Positions 45,454 through 53,966 of a stretch of DNA of 64,000 bases are shown piece by piece. Where the stretch lies: NCBI GenBank assembly GCA_021325275.1, contig JAJPHL010000055.1, forward strand, positions 124,001-188,000, read 5' to 3'. Below the pieces are notes generated by a model. It made no database searches and was not told where the DNA came from. It saw only the letters and a program-made list of their open reading frames with translations. The position numbers were made by a program, and so were the translations under genes. The first letter of the stretch is position 1, and each line of letters opens with the position of its first letter. The DNA comes from Terriglobia bacterium. GTDB lineage: Bacteria; Acidobacteriota; Terriglobia; JAJPHL01.

Positions 45454-45933
45454 ATGAGATTGACTTCTGGTCTAGCTGTCACGATTCTGGCTACCGCCTT
45501 CGCGGTTCCAATGCTGGGCGGCGGAACACAAAAAGCCGTTGATTCACCGATCGACATTTCATGGACGATGGGAAAGGAAAAGTCGTCAGACGGCGATCAG
45601 GACGCAATCCTAACGAGCCTGAAGATTATTTCAAGCAAGCCCGTTCGTGGCTTTGTGATATTCGTCCAGTTCTGGGATGGGACAACCGGGGCGCGCGGAA
45701 ATCACGTTGCTCTGAGGCTTTGGAAGCCAGCAAAAGACGGCAAGCCGGTCTACTACGCTCCTGGAGACGTTACGTCCGTATTGCCCCTGCCGCTTGGGAG
45801 GAACAAGTCAGGGATTCCACATAAGTTCAAAATGAAGGTTGACCTAGCTGTGTTCGATGATGGCAGCACCTGGGGCCTGGGAAGACAGCCCGAGTCCCAG
45901 AAACTCTTGGAGGATATCCAAGCCGGCCATTAG
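45454..45933 (+). CDS. exported protein of unknown function
   Basis: The protein has 159 residues with a signal peptide (about 1-22). The mature part is a single beta-rich domain ('ILTSLKIISSKPVRGFVIFVQFW', given here as two pieces: 'ILTSLKIIS' and 'GFVIFVQFW'), ending in a short helix. No cysteine is present after the signal peptide. No family is recognised. A strong ribosome site (GGAGGG) lies ten bases before the ATG, 45 bases after the cysteine-rich gene, so the genes are likely co-transcribed. Confidence 0.7.
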   Translation: MRLTSGLAVTILATAFAVPMLGGGTQKAVDSPIDISWTMGKEKSSDGDQDAILTSLKIISSKPVRGFVIFVQFWDGTTGARGNHVALRLWKPAKDGKPVYYAPGDVTSVLPLPLGRNKSGIPHKFKMKVDLAVFDDGSTWGLGRQPESQKLLEDIQAGH

Positions 45934-45986
45934 GTGGTACCGCGAGACGATCTCATAAGTGAGGTTAGTACAAGGCAGGAGGAACG

Positions 45987-46559
45987 ATGTCGAAGGACAG
46001 GATGTTTGGTGTGTGTGTGGGCGTGCTGTTGGTCGGCTCCCTGGCCCTGAACCTTGTACAGGCATATCGATTGGGAGTACCAGCATTGCGAAGCTCGCCC
46101 CGCAAGCCGACAGGAATAGGCTCCGGTCAAATGGTCCGCCCGCTCAAAGTCCAAGACCAGTTCGGAACAGAGTCTGTGATCCGCTACGATGATGTTTCTT
46201 ACGCCACGGTTTTATACATTACGAGCCCGAGCTGCGGCTGGTGCAGGCGAAACGAGCAGGACATCAAGTCGCTTGCGCAGCAGGTCGGATCGAGATACCG
46301 CTTTGTCGGAGTCTCGCTCTCCAATAGAAATCTTGCCGACTACATTAACAACCACGGAGCCGGTTTCCCAGTTTATTCTGTCCTCTCCGAGACTGCCGTG
46401 AGCGAATACCAGTTGGGAATAACACCCCAGATGATCTTGGTAGATCGGTCGGGAAAGGTAGTTCGGACGTGGACGGGCGCTTTCGTTGATCAAAACCGTG
46501 CCGAGATCGAGAGGTTTTTCTCCGTAAAGCTTCCAGAGGCCCCTAAAGAAGGGTCCTGA
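45987..46559 (+). CDS. membrane-anchored thioredoxin-like protein (TlpA/ResA type)
   Basis: The protein has 190 residues. A membrane helix (about 7-27) anchors a periplasmic thioredoxin fold. The active site is Cys83-Gly-Trp-Cys86 (SPSCGWCRRNE), with the cis-Pro in GITPQMILV. The layout resembles TlpA and ResA, which reduce or isomerise disulfides outside the cytoplasm using electrons from CcdA. AGGAGG lies six bases before the ATG. It closes the operon that begins with the 18-cysteine protein, whose disulfide bonds it probably handles; that link is inference. Confidence 0.85.
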   Translation: MSKDRMFGVCVGVLLVGSLALNLVQAYRLGVPALRSSPRKPTGIGSGQMVRPLKVQDQFGTESVIRYDDVSYATVLYITSPSCGWCRRNEQDIKSLAQQVGSRYRFVGVSLSNRNLADYINNHGAGFPVYSVLSETAVSEYQLGITPQMILVDRSGKVVRTWTGAFVDQNRAEIERFFSVKLPEAPKEGS

Positions 46560-46664
46560 GCACCCCTATCGCCAGGCTAGAGGAGCGCCTCAACGAGCTC
46601 ACGCGCTGGATTGGCTTTCTGGTAAGGGTGCAATGTGGCCCGATTTCTCCGGCGGCATGATCGC

Positions 46665-46685
46665 TTTCACTGTGAAGACGAAACG
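46665..46685 (+). repeat. right copy of a direct repeat flanking the insert; relic of a gene 3' end
   Basis: The frame around it reads GGMIAFTVKTKRSR then stop, against the VOC/metal-binding gene end GGRVITVPFTVKTKRLS. Fourteen bases are identical (46672-46685). The methyltransferase gene on the other strand ends inside it. It looks like a duplicated gene end left by insertion or by a deleted paralogue. Confidence 0.65.
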
Positions 46686-47434
46686 ATCGAGGTGAAAATT
46701 AATTCCTTGCAGACGTCGCCCACCGGGCTGCCGTCGAAATCGCCGAGCACTTCGATCACTTCAAAGCCGCAGCGGTCCAGTAAGTGTTCCAATTCATAGC
46801 GGAAGCAATAGCGCATCACAAGCGGCATCGTTTGCTGAACGCCCGTCTGCTTGTCGGTGAAAATCAACTCCATGTGGATGACTTGCCGGGCCCGGTCGTG
46901 ACGCACTCGGCGCGCGCTGCGTTGCATGGAATGTCCTTGCGGGCCGGTGAATTCGTATTCCAGGGCGGCGAGCCTGTTCTCGCTGGCCAAAATGTCGAGG
47001 CGGGGATCGAACACGTCGAAAATGAATCGTCCGCCGGGAGCCAAATGCCGCCGCACGCAATCCAGGCACGCGATTTGATCCGGCGGATCGAGCAAGTGAA
47101 GGAACGGCCGAAACGGAATCGTGATCAGCGCGAACTTTCGGCCGAGATCGAAGTGGCGCATGTCACCAAGAATCGTTTCGGCACCCAAGTTGGCTTCGCA
47201 GAGCTTAGCTTGGCATTGTTTCAACATCGCCGGTGACGCGTCAAAGCCCGTGATCTCGATGCCCTCACGCGCGATCGGCACGAGAACGCGTCCGCTGCCG
47301 CATCCCAACTCCAACACGGGACCGCGCGCTTCCTTGGCACGCACTAGATAGAACGCCGCGTCGCTACGGTCGTTGTAGATCGGCGCGAGATCGTAGTACT
47401 GCACAAAAACTTCGGATTCGTAAATGTCGGGCAT
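46667..47434 (-). CDS. class I SAM-dependent methyltransferase
   Basis: The protein has 255 residues. The SAM-binding motif I is VLELGCGSGRVL (about 37-48), followed by an acidic loop 'ITGFDASPAML' and 'ILGDMRHFDL'; the post-motif 'LAPGGRFIFDVFDP' is also typical. The substrate is not known. It starts two bases after the kdsD stop, so it belongs to the Kdo operon and may modify a sugar or lipid of the envelope. Its last codons overlap the degraded gene end described at 46665. Confidence 0.85.
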   Translation of the reverse strand: MPDIYESEVFVQYYDLAPIYNDRSDAAFYLVRAKEARGPVLELGCGSGRVLVPIAREGIEITGFDASPAMLKQCQAKLCEANLGAETILGDMRHFDLGRKFALITIPFRPFLHLLDPPDQIACLDCVRRHLAPGGRFIFDVFDPRLDILASENRLAALEYEFTGPQGHSMQRSARRVRHDRARQVIHMELIFTDKQTGVQQTMPLVMRYCFRYELEHLLDRCGFEVIEVLGDFDGSPVGDVCKELIFTSIVSSSQ

Positions 47435-47436
47435 GG

Positions 47437-48414
47437 TTATACCAAGCCAGTGGTCCACAAATCGTGCAGGTGCACGACACCTTCCAGACGCCCGGTCGAA
47501 TCGACCACCATTAGCGCCGTGATGCGCCGCGTCTCCATCGTGCGCAGCGCCGTGGCCGCGAGTTCGTTGCCGTCGATCGTGACGGGCATCGTGGTCATGC
47601 AATCGGCGGCGGTGAGATGGAGCACGTCTTTGTTTTTCTCGAGTAGGCGCCGGAGATCGCCATCGGAAAGTACGCCGAGTAATTTGCCGTCCGGTGACGC
47701 CACCGCCGTCACGCCAAGCCGCTTGCGGGACATTTCATAGATGACGTCGGGCATGGCCGTCGTCGGCAGCACGCGGGGAATGTCGGAACCGGTGTGCATG
47801 AGCTGTCCGACACGCCGCAAGCGATCGCCGAGTTTGCCGGCGGGATGCAGTTGCGCGAAATCCTCGGGTGTGAAACCGCGGCGGTCGAGCAGCGCGAGCG
47901 CCAACGCGTCGCCGAGCGCGAGCATCACGGTTGTGGACGCGGTCGGCGCGAGTCCCAGCGGACACGCTTCCTCGGCGATGCGCACGTCGAGATCCACGTC
48001 GCTCGACGCCGCGAGTGTCGACGCCGCCACGCCCGTCATGGAGATGAGATGCAATCCCAGACGCTTGATCGGCTCGAGCAAGCGCACCACTTCTTCGGTT
48101 TCGCCGGAGTACGAGAGCGCCACGACCACGTCGCCCGCCACCATCGCTCCAAGATCACCGTGTACCGCCTCGGCCGGATGAAGAAACAGCGACGGGGTGC
48201 CGGTGGACGAAAACGTCGCGGCGATCTTGCGCGCGATGATTCCGGACTTGCCCATGCCCGCGACAATCACGCGTCCCTTGCACTTTGCAAGAAGGTCGAC
48301 CGCCGCGTCAAAACGCGCGTCGAGACGCGAGGCGAGGTCGTTCAATGCCGCGGCTTCAATGCCAAGGACGCGGCGCGCGAGTTCGAGACTCGATGATTTA
48401 CCGGGAGTGGGCAT
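47437..48414 (-). CDS. kdsD: arabinose-5-phosphate isomerase (KdsD/KpsF)
   Basis: The protein has 325 residues. An N-terminal SIS domain (about 40-175) with GMGKSGIIARK and 'SYSGETEEV' binds the sugar phosphate; two CBS domains follow (about 205-325). This is the standard KdsD layout. It converts ribulose 5-phosphate to arabinose 5-phosphate, the first step of Kdo synthesis. The ATG at 48414 overlaps the end of kdsA by 17 bases. The CBS pair may sense adenosine or sugar nucleotides. Confidence 0.93.
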   Translation of the reverse strand: MPTPGKSSSLELARRVLGIEAAALNDLASRLDARFDAAVDLLAKCKGRVIVAGMGKSGIIARKIAATFSSTGTPSLFLHPAEAVHGDLGAMVAGDVVVALSYSGETEEVVRLLEPIKRLGLHLISMTGVAASTLAASSDVDLDVRIAEEACPLGLAPTASTTVMLALGDALALALLDRRGFTPEDFAQLHPAGKLGDRLRRVGQLMHTGSDIPRVLPTTAMPDVIYEMSRKRLGVTAVASPDGKLLGVLSDGDLRRLLEKNKDVLHLTAADCMTTMPVTIDGNELAATALRTMETRRITALMVVDSTGRLEGVVHLHDLWTTGLV

Positions 48415-49222
48415 GAACGTTGTGAATTGCCAGCACTTGTTCGAGCAGCGGCTCCAAGCGATCAAGTGGCCACTGAGTCGCGGAGTCCGAAAGCGCCGCC
48501 GCGGGATTATCGTGCACTTCAAGAAATAGTCCGTCGATGCCCGCGCCCGCCGCGGCGCGCGCCAGCGTCTCCCCGAATTCCCGCATCCCTCCGGTTTTTT
48601 CTCCGGCACCGCCGGGCAATTGCATGGAGTGCGTCAGGTCGAAAACCACCGGCGCGTACTCGCGCATCACTTGCAATGACCGCATGTCGACCACGAGATT
48701 GTTGTATCCGAAAGTTGTACCGCGCTCGGTGAGAAACGCTCGCCCATTTCCCGCGGCGCGCACTTTTTCCACCGCGTGCTTCATATCCCACGGCGAGAGG
48801 AATTGTCCTTTCTTGATGTTCACGGCGGCGCTGGTCCTCGCGGCGGCTTCGAGCAAATCCGTCTGTCGACAGAGGAACGCGGGAATCTGCAAGACGTCGC
48901 AACAACACGCGGCTTCCACCGCTTGTGACGGCTCGTGAATGTCGGTGAGCAGCGGCGCGCCGGTTTCTTCCTTCACCGCGCGCAGAATCTCGAGTCCCGC
49001 CTCGAGCCCCGGACCGCGATAGGAATTCCGGCTCGTTCGATTCGCCTTGTCGAACGACGCTTTGTAGATGTACGGAAGTTTCAACCGCGCCGCGACAGCG
49101 GCGATCGCGCGTCCCATCTTCACCGCGTGCTCGCGGCTCTCGATGACGCACGGTCCCGCGATGAGCGCGAGCGGTGCGCCCCCGCCGATCGTTACGTGTC
49201 CAATTGGCACGGGAGCGCTCAC
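48398..49222 (-). CDS. kdsA: 3-deoxy-8-phosphooctulonate synthase
   Basis: The protein has 274 residues from the GTG at 49220-49222, which overlaps the upstream stop as GTGA. Motifs of KdsA are clear: 'LIAGPCVIES', 'YKASFDKANRTS', 'GLEILRAVKEETG', 'LLTDIHEPSQ', 'LQIPAFLCRQTDLL', 'NIKKGQFLSPWDM' (each separate). The Asn-bearing NIKKGQ motif with Cys in 'AGPCV' suggests the metal-dependent class is possible, but I cannot be sure. It joins arabinose 5-phosphate and phosphoenolpyruvate to Kdo 8-phosphate. It is the second gene of a four-gene operon. Confidence 0.94.
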   Translation of the reverse strand: MSAPVPIGHVTIGGGAPLALIAGPCVIESREHAVKMGRAIAAVAARLKLPYIYKASFDKANRTSRNSYRGPGLEAGLEILRAVKEETGAPLLTDIHEPSQAVEAACCCDVLQIPAFLCRQTDLLEAAARTSAAVNIKKGQFLSPWDMKHAVEKVRAAGNGRAFLTERGTTFGYNNLVVDMRSLQVMREYAPVVFDLTHSMQLPGGAGEKTGGMREFGETLARAAAGAGIDGLFLEVHDNPAAALSDSATQWPLDRLEPLLEQVLAIHNVHAHSR

Positions 49223-49512
49223 GATGCCAGCTTGTCGCGCACGCGATTGCGGTAGGCGATGGCTTGATGCAGCACGCGGCGATATTCGGCCACGCCGACG
49301 TCGCGCTCGCTGCAAATCAGAAATAGCGACTCCTCACCTTCTTTGAAGTTGCCGTCCCACTCGATCACTTGCGAGTCGGTCCAGTCGTCGCGGTATTGCC
49401 GCATTTTGTCGTCCGGCATGCGATCGAAATACGCGCGCAGGTTGACCGCGGTCTCGTCCTTCTCGTCGGCGGCGAACGGCTCTTGCTCAAAGTTCCAGCG
49501 CGGCTGTTCCAT
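49219..49512 (-). CDS. small acidic protein, unknown, first gene of the Kdo operon
   Basis: The protein has 97 residues with many Asp and Glu in the first half. No family is recognised. It is cytoplasmic by appearance. Its stop overlaps the kdsA start (GTGA), so it is made in step with KdsA. The sequence has a conserved feel ('YFDRMPDDKMRQYRDDWTD' and 'RDVGVAEYRRVLHQAIAYR'), with helices at both ends. Confidence 0.7.
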   Translation of the reverse strand: MEQPRWNFEQEPFAADEKDETAVNLRAYFDRMPDDKMRQYRDDWTDSQVIEWDGNFKEGEESLFLICSERDVGVAEYRRVLHQAIAYRNRVRDKLAS

Positions 49513-49583
49513 ACGAGGTTATTCTAGCCTACCCTTGCACGGGCGGACGCGAATGCGATAAAGTTCGCCTAGAAAACACAATC

Positions 49584-50732
49584 ATGCCAGATTCTGAAAT
49601 CGACCGCCGATCGCTTTTGCAATTCATGGGCGCCGCGCCATTTGTCGGCGCCTTGCCGAATCGCCCCATCATTCACGAAATCGCATCGCCCGGTCCCAAT
49701 CAGGGACAAGAAGCGAAGCCGGAGCACTCGATTCGCTTTTCGGTGATCGGTGTCGATCACACTCACATTTTTTCTATCACTGCGGCGGTGATTCGCGGCG
49801 GCGGACAACTCGTTTCCGTCTATGGCGCCACTCCCAAGGGCGTCGAGGATTTTAAGCGCCGCTATCCCGACGCGAAACTCGCCGCCAGCGAAGACGAAAT
49901 CATCAACGATCCGTCGATCCAACTCGTTTGCAGCGCGGCGATCCCCGATTTGCGCGCGCCCATCGGAATTCGTGCGATGCTGCACGGCAAAGACGTGCTT
50001 GTCGACAAACCCGGCATCACCACGCTCGAACAACTCGCCGAAGTTCGCAAGACCGCCGCAGCGACAAAGAAAATGTTCGCCATCATGTACTCCGAACGCC
50101 TGGAAGTGAAAGCCGCGGTGAAGGCCGGCGAGTTGATCCAACAGGGCGCCATCCGAAAAGTGGTGCAGACCATCAACATCGCGCCGCACAAAGTCACGCC
50201 CGCTACGCGTCCGGAGTGGTTCTGGCAGAAGAAACGCTACGGCGGAATCCTCTGCGACATCGGATCGCATCAAGCCGATCAATTTGTGTACTACACGAAT
50301 TCGACGACCGCTGAAGTAGCGGCGTCGCAAGTGGCCAACGTGGCGCACAAGGATCATCCCGAGTTCGAAGACTTCGGCGACATGATGATGCACGGAAACG
50401 GCGGCGCCGGATACGTGCGCGTCGACTGGTTCACGCCGGAACGTCTGCCCGTTTTTGGCGACGGGCGCTTGTTCATCTCGGGCACCGACGGCTACATCGA
50501 GCTTCGCAAGTACATCGACATCGAAGGCCGGCCCGCGGGGAACCACTTGTTCGTGGTCAATAGCAAGGAAACGCGCTACATCGATTGCAAAGACGTGGTG
50601 CTGCCGTTCGGTCCGCAATTTGTCGGCGATATCGTGAATCGCACACACGTCGCGCAGGATCAGGCGCAAGCGCTGCTGGCGACGGAACTGGTGTTGAAGG
50701 CGCAGAAGAACGCCAAGTTTTTGAGTCTCTGA
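49584..50732 (+). CDS. Gfo/Idh/MocA-family oxidoreductase, with N-terminal export signal
   Basis: The protein has 382 residues. It begins with a twin-arginine-like segment (DRRSLLQFMGA). The Rossmann fold shows 'FSVIGVDHTHIF' in place of the usual GxGxxG, so NAD binding may be altered. The family motif DKPGITTLEQ holds the expected Lys, and 'GILCDIGSHQADQF' the His of the catalytic site. It is followed 10 bases later by a second member of the family. Such pairs are common in Planctomycetes and acidobacteria and probably act on sugars outside the cytoplasm. Confidence 0.85.
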   Translation: MPDSEIDRRSLLQFMGAAPFVGALPNRPIIHEIASPGPNQGQEAKPEHSIRFSVIGVDHTHIFSITAAVIRGGGQLVSVYGATPKGVEDFKRRYPDAKLAASEDEIINDPSIQLVCSAAIPDLRAPIGIRAMLHGKDVLVDKPGITTLEQLAEVRKTAAATKKMFAIMYSERLEVKAAVKAGELIQQGAIRKVVQTINIAPHKVTPATRPEWFWQKKRYGGILCDIGSHQADQFVYYTNSTTAEVAASQVANVAHKDHPEFEDFGDMMMHGNGGAGYVRVDWFTPERLPVFGDGRLFISGTDGYIELRKYIDIEGRPAGNHLFVVNSKETRYIDCKDVVLPFGPQFVGDIVNRTHVAQDQAQALLATELVLKAQKNAKFLSL

Positions 50733-50742
50733 GGTTCGAATC

Positions 50743-52098
50743 ATGAAACGCAGAACATTTTTGAAAACGTCGGCCGGTGCGTTCGCGCTCGGCTTCCCGT
50801 CCATCGTTCCTTCGAGCGTGTTCGGCTCGTCCGCGCCGAGTAATCGCGTGAACGTCGGCGCGATCGGCGTAGGACGCATTTCGCGCGGTCACGATTTGCC
50901 GGCGGTCTTCAAGTACGAGCAAGCGCGCGTAGTCGCGGTGTGCGATCTCGACGCGTCACGCGTGGAGTTGGGCAAGCAGCTTGTGAACAACACCTATGCG
51001 AAGCAATCCGGCAAACCGTACGACGGAACGATCGGCTACAGCAACCATCGCGAATTGCTCGCCAACAAAGATATTGATGCTGTCGTGATCAGCACGCCCG
51101 ACCATCAGCATGCGATTCTCGCCGTCGACGCGGTGCGCGCGAAAAAAGACGTGTATTTGCAGAAGCCGGCTTCCCTGACGATTGTCGAAGGCCGAAAGAT
51201 GAGCGACGTGATCATGGCGTCGGGACAAGTTTTTCAGATCGGATCGCAGCAGCGGTCATGGAAGCAATTTCATCGTTGTTGCGAACTGGTGCGCAACGGG
51301 CGCATCGGCGACGTGACGCATGTGGAAGTGGGATTGCCTGGCGATCCATCGGGCAACGCAGAGCCGCCGATGCCCGTGCCCGCGGGATTCAATTACGACG
51401 CTTGGCTCGGCTCGACACCGGACGTTTACTATACTGAAAAGCGCGTGCATCCGCAAAAGGGTTTCGATCGCCCGGGCTGGCTGCGCTGCGAACAATTCGG
51501 CGCGGGCATGATCACCGGATGGGGCGCGCATCACATCGACACCGCACACTGGGGAATGAACACCGAACTCACAGGTCCCGTGGAAATTTGGGGCACGGCG
51601 GAGTTTCCGACAAGCGGTTTGTGGAACGTCCACGGCAAATTCAAGACCGAAGCGCGCTACGCCAGTGGCATGACAATGTCGGTGAGCGGCGACTATCCGA
51701 ACGGCATCAAGTTCATCGGCACGAAGGGCTGGATCTTTGTGACGCGCGACGAACTGACGTCGCCAATGTCGGTGCCGGGCAAGCCGGAGTTGCCGGTGCA
51801 GCCGTTGATCGCGAGCGATCCGAAAATCCTCGACAGCGTGATCGGCCCGAACGAACTGCATCTTTACCAGAGCGCCGAGCATCACGCCAACTGGCTCGAC
51901 TCCGTACGTTCACGCAAACCGCCCGCGACAACCGCGGAAATCGCGCACCGCTCGTGCTCGGCGTGCCTGCTGCATCACATCGCCATGAAGACGAAGCGCA
52001 AGCTGCAGTGGGATCCCGCGAAGGAGCGTTTCAAGAACGACGATGCGGCGAATGCGATGCTCTCGCGTCCACAGCGCAAACCGTACGTTTTGAGTTAA
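50743..52098 (+). CDS. Gfo/Idh/MocA-family oxidoreductase with Tat signal
   Basis: The protein has 451 residues. The Tat signal is RRTFLKTSAGAFALG. The nucleotide-binding strand is VNVGAIGVGRISRGHD, here with the proper GxGxxG. 'LQKPASLTIVEG' gives the catalytic Lys and 'GWGAHHIDTAHWG' the His-rich site typical of exported members. It has the C-terminal extension of this subgroup. It would be folded with its cofactor before export. It forms an operon with the preceding gene. Confidence 0.88.
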   Translation: MKRRTFLKTSAGAFALGFPSIVPSSVFGSSAPSNRVNVGAIGVGRISRGHDLPAVFKYEQARVVAVCDLDASRVELGKQLVNNTYAKQSGKPYDGTIGYSNHRELLANKDIDAVVISTPDHQHAILAVDAVRAKKDVYLQKPASLTIVEGRKMSDVIMASGQVFQIGSQQRSWKQFHRCCELVRNGRIGDVTHVEVGLPGDPSGNAEPPMPVPAGFNYDAWLGSTPDVYYTEKRVHPQKGFDRPGWLRCEQFGAGMITGWGAHHIDTAHWGMNTELTGPVEIWGTAEFPTSGLWNVHGKFKTEARYASGMTMSVSGDYPNGIKFIGTKGWIFVTRDELTSPMSVPGKPELPVQPLIASDPKILDSVIGPNELHLYQSAEHHANWLDSVRSRKPPATTAEIAHRSCSACLLHHIAMKTKRKLQWDPAKERFKNDDAANAMLSRPQRKPYVLS

Positions 52099-52101
52099 AC
52101 A

Positions 52102-53192
52102 TTACTTCGCGCGATAGCCCTGCCAGACATACTCCAGCGCTTCGGGAAGCGTTTGCCTTTTCACCGCGCCGTCGGTGTGTCCGCAGTTGCGCGCAAACAC
52201 AAACTGATAGTGATAACCCTTTCGGCGAGTACCGCCGCCATCTTTTCGTTGGCCACCACCCAGTCATGCATGTTGTCGCGCATCAAGTTGGAATTCAGCA
52301 GGTCGCGATCGCCCACTTCCATCCAGATGCGAATCGGTTTGCGCTCACTGTTGGGAATCAAGTGCTCGTGAAATTCCCACGCGCCGTGCGGCGTGCGCGG
52401 ATTCGGCGGCCATTGCTGATTCACGTACGTTCCGGAGTACGTCAGCACGCGATGATACAAGTCCGTGCGATACCACGCCATCTCCAGCGCCGCCGATCCG
52501 CCGGAACTTCCGCCCATGGTGGCGCGCGCGTCGGGATCGTGCGTGAGCGTCACGTTGCATTCCTTCTCCACGCGCGGCAAAACTTCGGTTTCCACAAACT
52601 CCGCGTAGAGTCCCGACATCGTGTCGTACTCCAGACCGCGCTCACTGCCTTGCGCGTCGCCCGAGCCGTTGCCGATGGAAATCGCGATCATCGCGGGAAC
52701 GCGCTTCTCGGCGATGAGGCTGTCGAGCGTCGTGAACAGCAGATTGTCGGGACCATCCGCTCCAACGATGAACGGCGCTTCGGTCCCGCGCACGTATTGC
52801 TTCGGCACGTACACCGCGATGGTCCGTACGTACGGCGCCGGATGACTCGTGGTGACGATGAGTTTCGCCGGATCGTTGGGATCGGGCGTGCCGAACGTAC
52901 CGGGATCGCGCGCGATGCCGGGATAAATCCTGCTGTCCTCCGAGCGCATCCTAAAGGTGAATACGGTGCCGCGCGGGATGTCGAGATGCACTTTGGTTTC
53001 CGGCGCGTCCTTGTGGGTGGGTCCAATGATGAAGTTGCCGTCGGCATCGGGCGGAGCATTTTCGCCGTCGGGCAATTCCTTGGCCGTCACGTAGCCCTGC
53101 GTGTGCGGGTCGCGGGTGGGCGGTGTGGGCCGCTGCGCGGTGGCCGTCGCCGCGGCGAGAAGAATTAGAGTGACGAAGATCGTGCTTTTCAT
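52102..53192 (-). pseudogene. secreted esterase (PF00756-type) with a one-base frameshift near the 3' end
   Basis: The gene starts at 53192 with a signal peptide (about 1-19). It has the esterase D/enterochelin-esterase fold with the nucleophile in MGGSSGGSAA and the acid in EVGDRDLL. The open frame runs to 52161, ending in an unrelated tail. One base is missing in the T-run 52220-52222: adding one restores AEKGYHYQFVFARNCGHTDG, with the catalytic His, and a normal end at 52102. As it stands, the product would lack the His. The change may be a real mutation or a sequencing error. The start lies 34 bases from the divergent deacetylase gene. Confidence 0.85.
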
Positions 53193-53214
53193 CTCAGCGA
53201 TCTTAACCCAAACC

Positions 53215-53220
53215 TATAAT
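53215..53220 (+). promoter_or_regulatory. -10 element for a leaderless deacetylase mRNA
   Basis: A perfect TATAAT ends six bases before the ATG at 53227. Transcription would start at or next to the start codon. No convincing -35 lies 17 bases upstream. Confidence 0.55.
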
Positions 53221-53226
53221 CAAGCA

Positions 53227-53946
53227 ATGTCCTTTCGCTTGATCGTGAACGCCGACGATTTCGGGTTGACCCGCGGCGTCAACGCTGGAATCGTCGACGC
53301 GCACTTGCGCGGCATCGTCACGGCGACAACGCTGATGGCGCACGGCGCGGCGTTCGATCATGCGGTGGAGTTATCGCGCGCCCATCCGTCGCTCGACGTG
53401 GGCGTGCACCTTGTCCTGTGGGATGAAGCCGCGTTGCCGCAGCGGCTGCCTTGGTTCGTGATGCGCGCCATGAAAATGTCCACGGCCGAGATCACGCGAC
53501 TATTCTCGGAGCAAATTGCACACGTGAAAAGCGTGGGAATCGCGCCGTCGCACGTGGACACGCACAAACATACGCACACGCTGCCGCACGTGACGCGCGC
53601 GATGCTCGCGGCGGCGCGAGCACACGGGATTGCGTGGGTCCGGCGGCCGCTATTTCGTCCTGGCTGGCGCCCGCCCAACGGTATGCGCGCCACGGATCAC
53701 TTTGCGGGACTGGATCTCACGGGGAAAATGACGCGCACGTCGCTCGCCGACAGACTTACGCGCCTGCGTCCGGGACTCACCGAGCTGATGTGCCATCCGG
53801 GATTCAACGACGCCGACCTCGGCGCGTCGCCAACACGCCTGACAGCCTCGCGCTCCGCGGAAATCGATGCGCTGACGGCGCCGGAAATCCGTGAACTGCT
53901 CGCGTCCAAGGGCCTGTCGGTGGTGAATTATCGGAACATTTCATAA
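53227..53946 (+). CDS. ChbG/YdjC-family carbohydrate deacetylase
   Basis: The protein has 239 residues. It has the ChbG/YdjC signature: 'LIVNADDFGLTRGVNAGI' with the metal-binding Asp pair, 'VGVHLVLW' with a His, and the second His site 'HVDTHKHTHTLP'. The known member removes an acetyl group from chitobiose in the cytoplasm. Without neighbouring chitin genes the substrate here is uncertain; hopanoid-linked or other amino-sugar substrates are possible. The upstream in-frame extension is a shadow of the esterase. Confidence 0.9.
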   Translation: MSFRLIVNADDFGLTRGVNAGIVDAHLRGIVTATTLMAHGAAFDHAVELSRAHPSLDVGVHLVLWDEAALPQRLPWFVMRAMKMSTAEITRLFSEQIAHVKSVGIAPSHVDTHKHTHTLPHVTRAMLAAARAHGIAWVRRPLFRPGWRPPNGMRATDHFAGLDLTGKMTRTSLADRLTRLRPGLTELMCHPGFNDADLGASPTRLTASRSAEIDALTAPEIRELLASKGLSVVNYRNIS

Positions 53947-53966
53947 GCCGCGGTGTCTAACCAAAA

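Noticed and set aside
46553-46661. Short helical frame directly after the thioredoxin-like gene (IARLEERLNELTRWIGFLV)
   Set aside because: It has no ATG, GTG or TTG start; it could only begin at CTG. Kept out as too weak.
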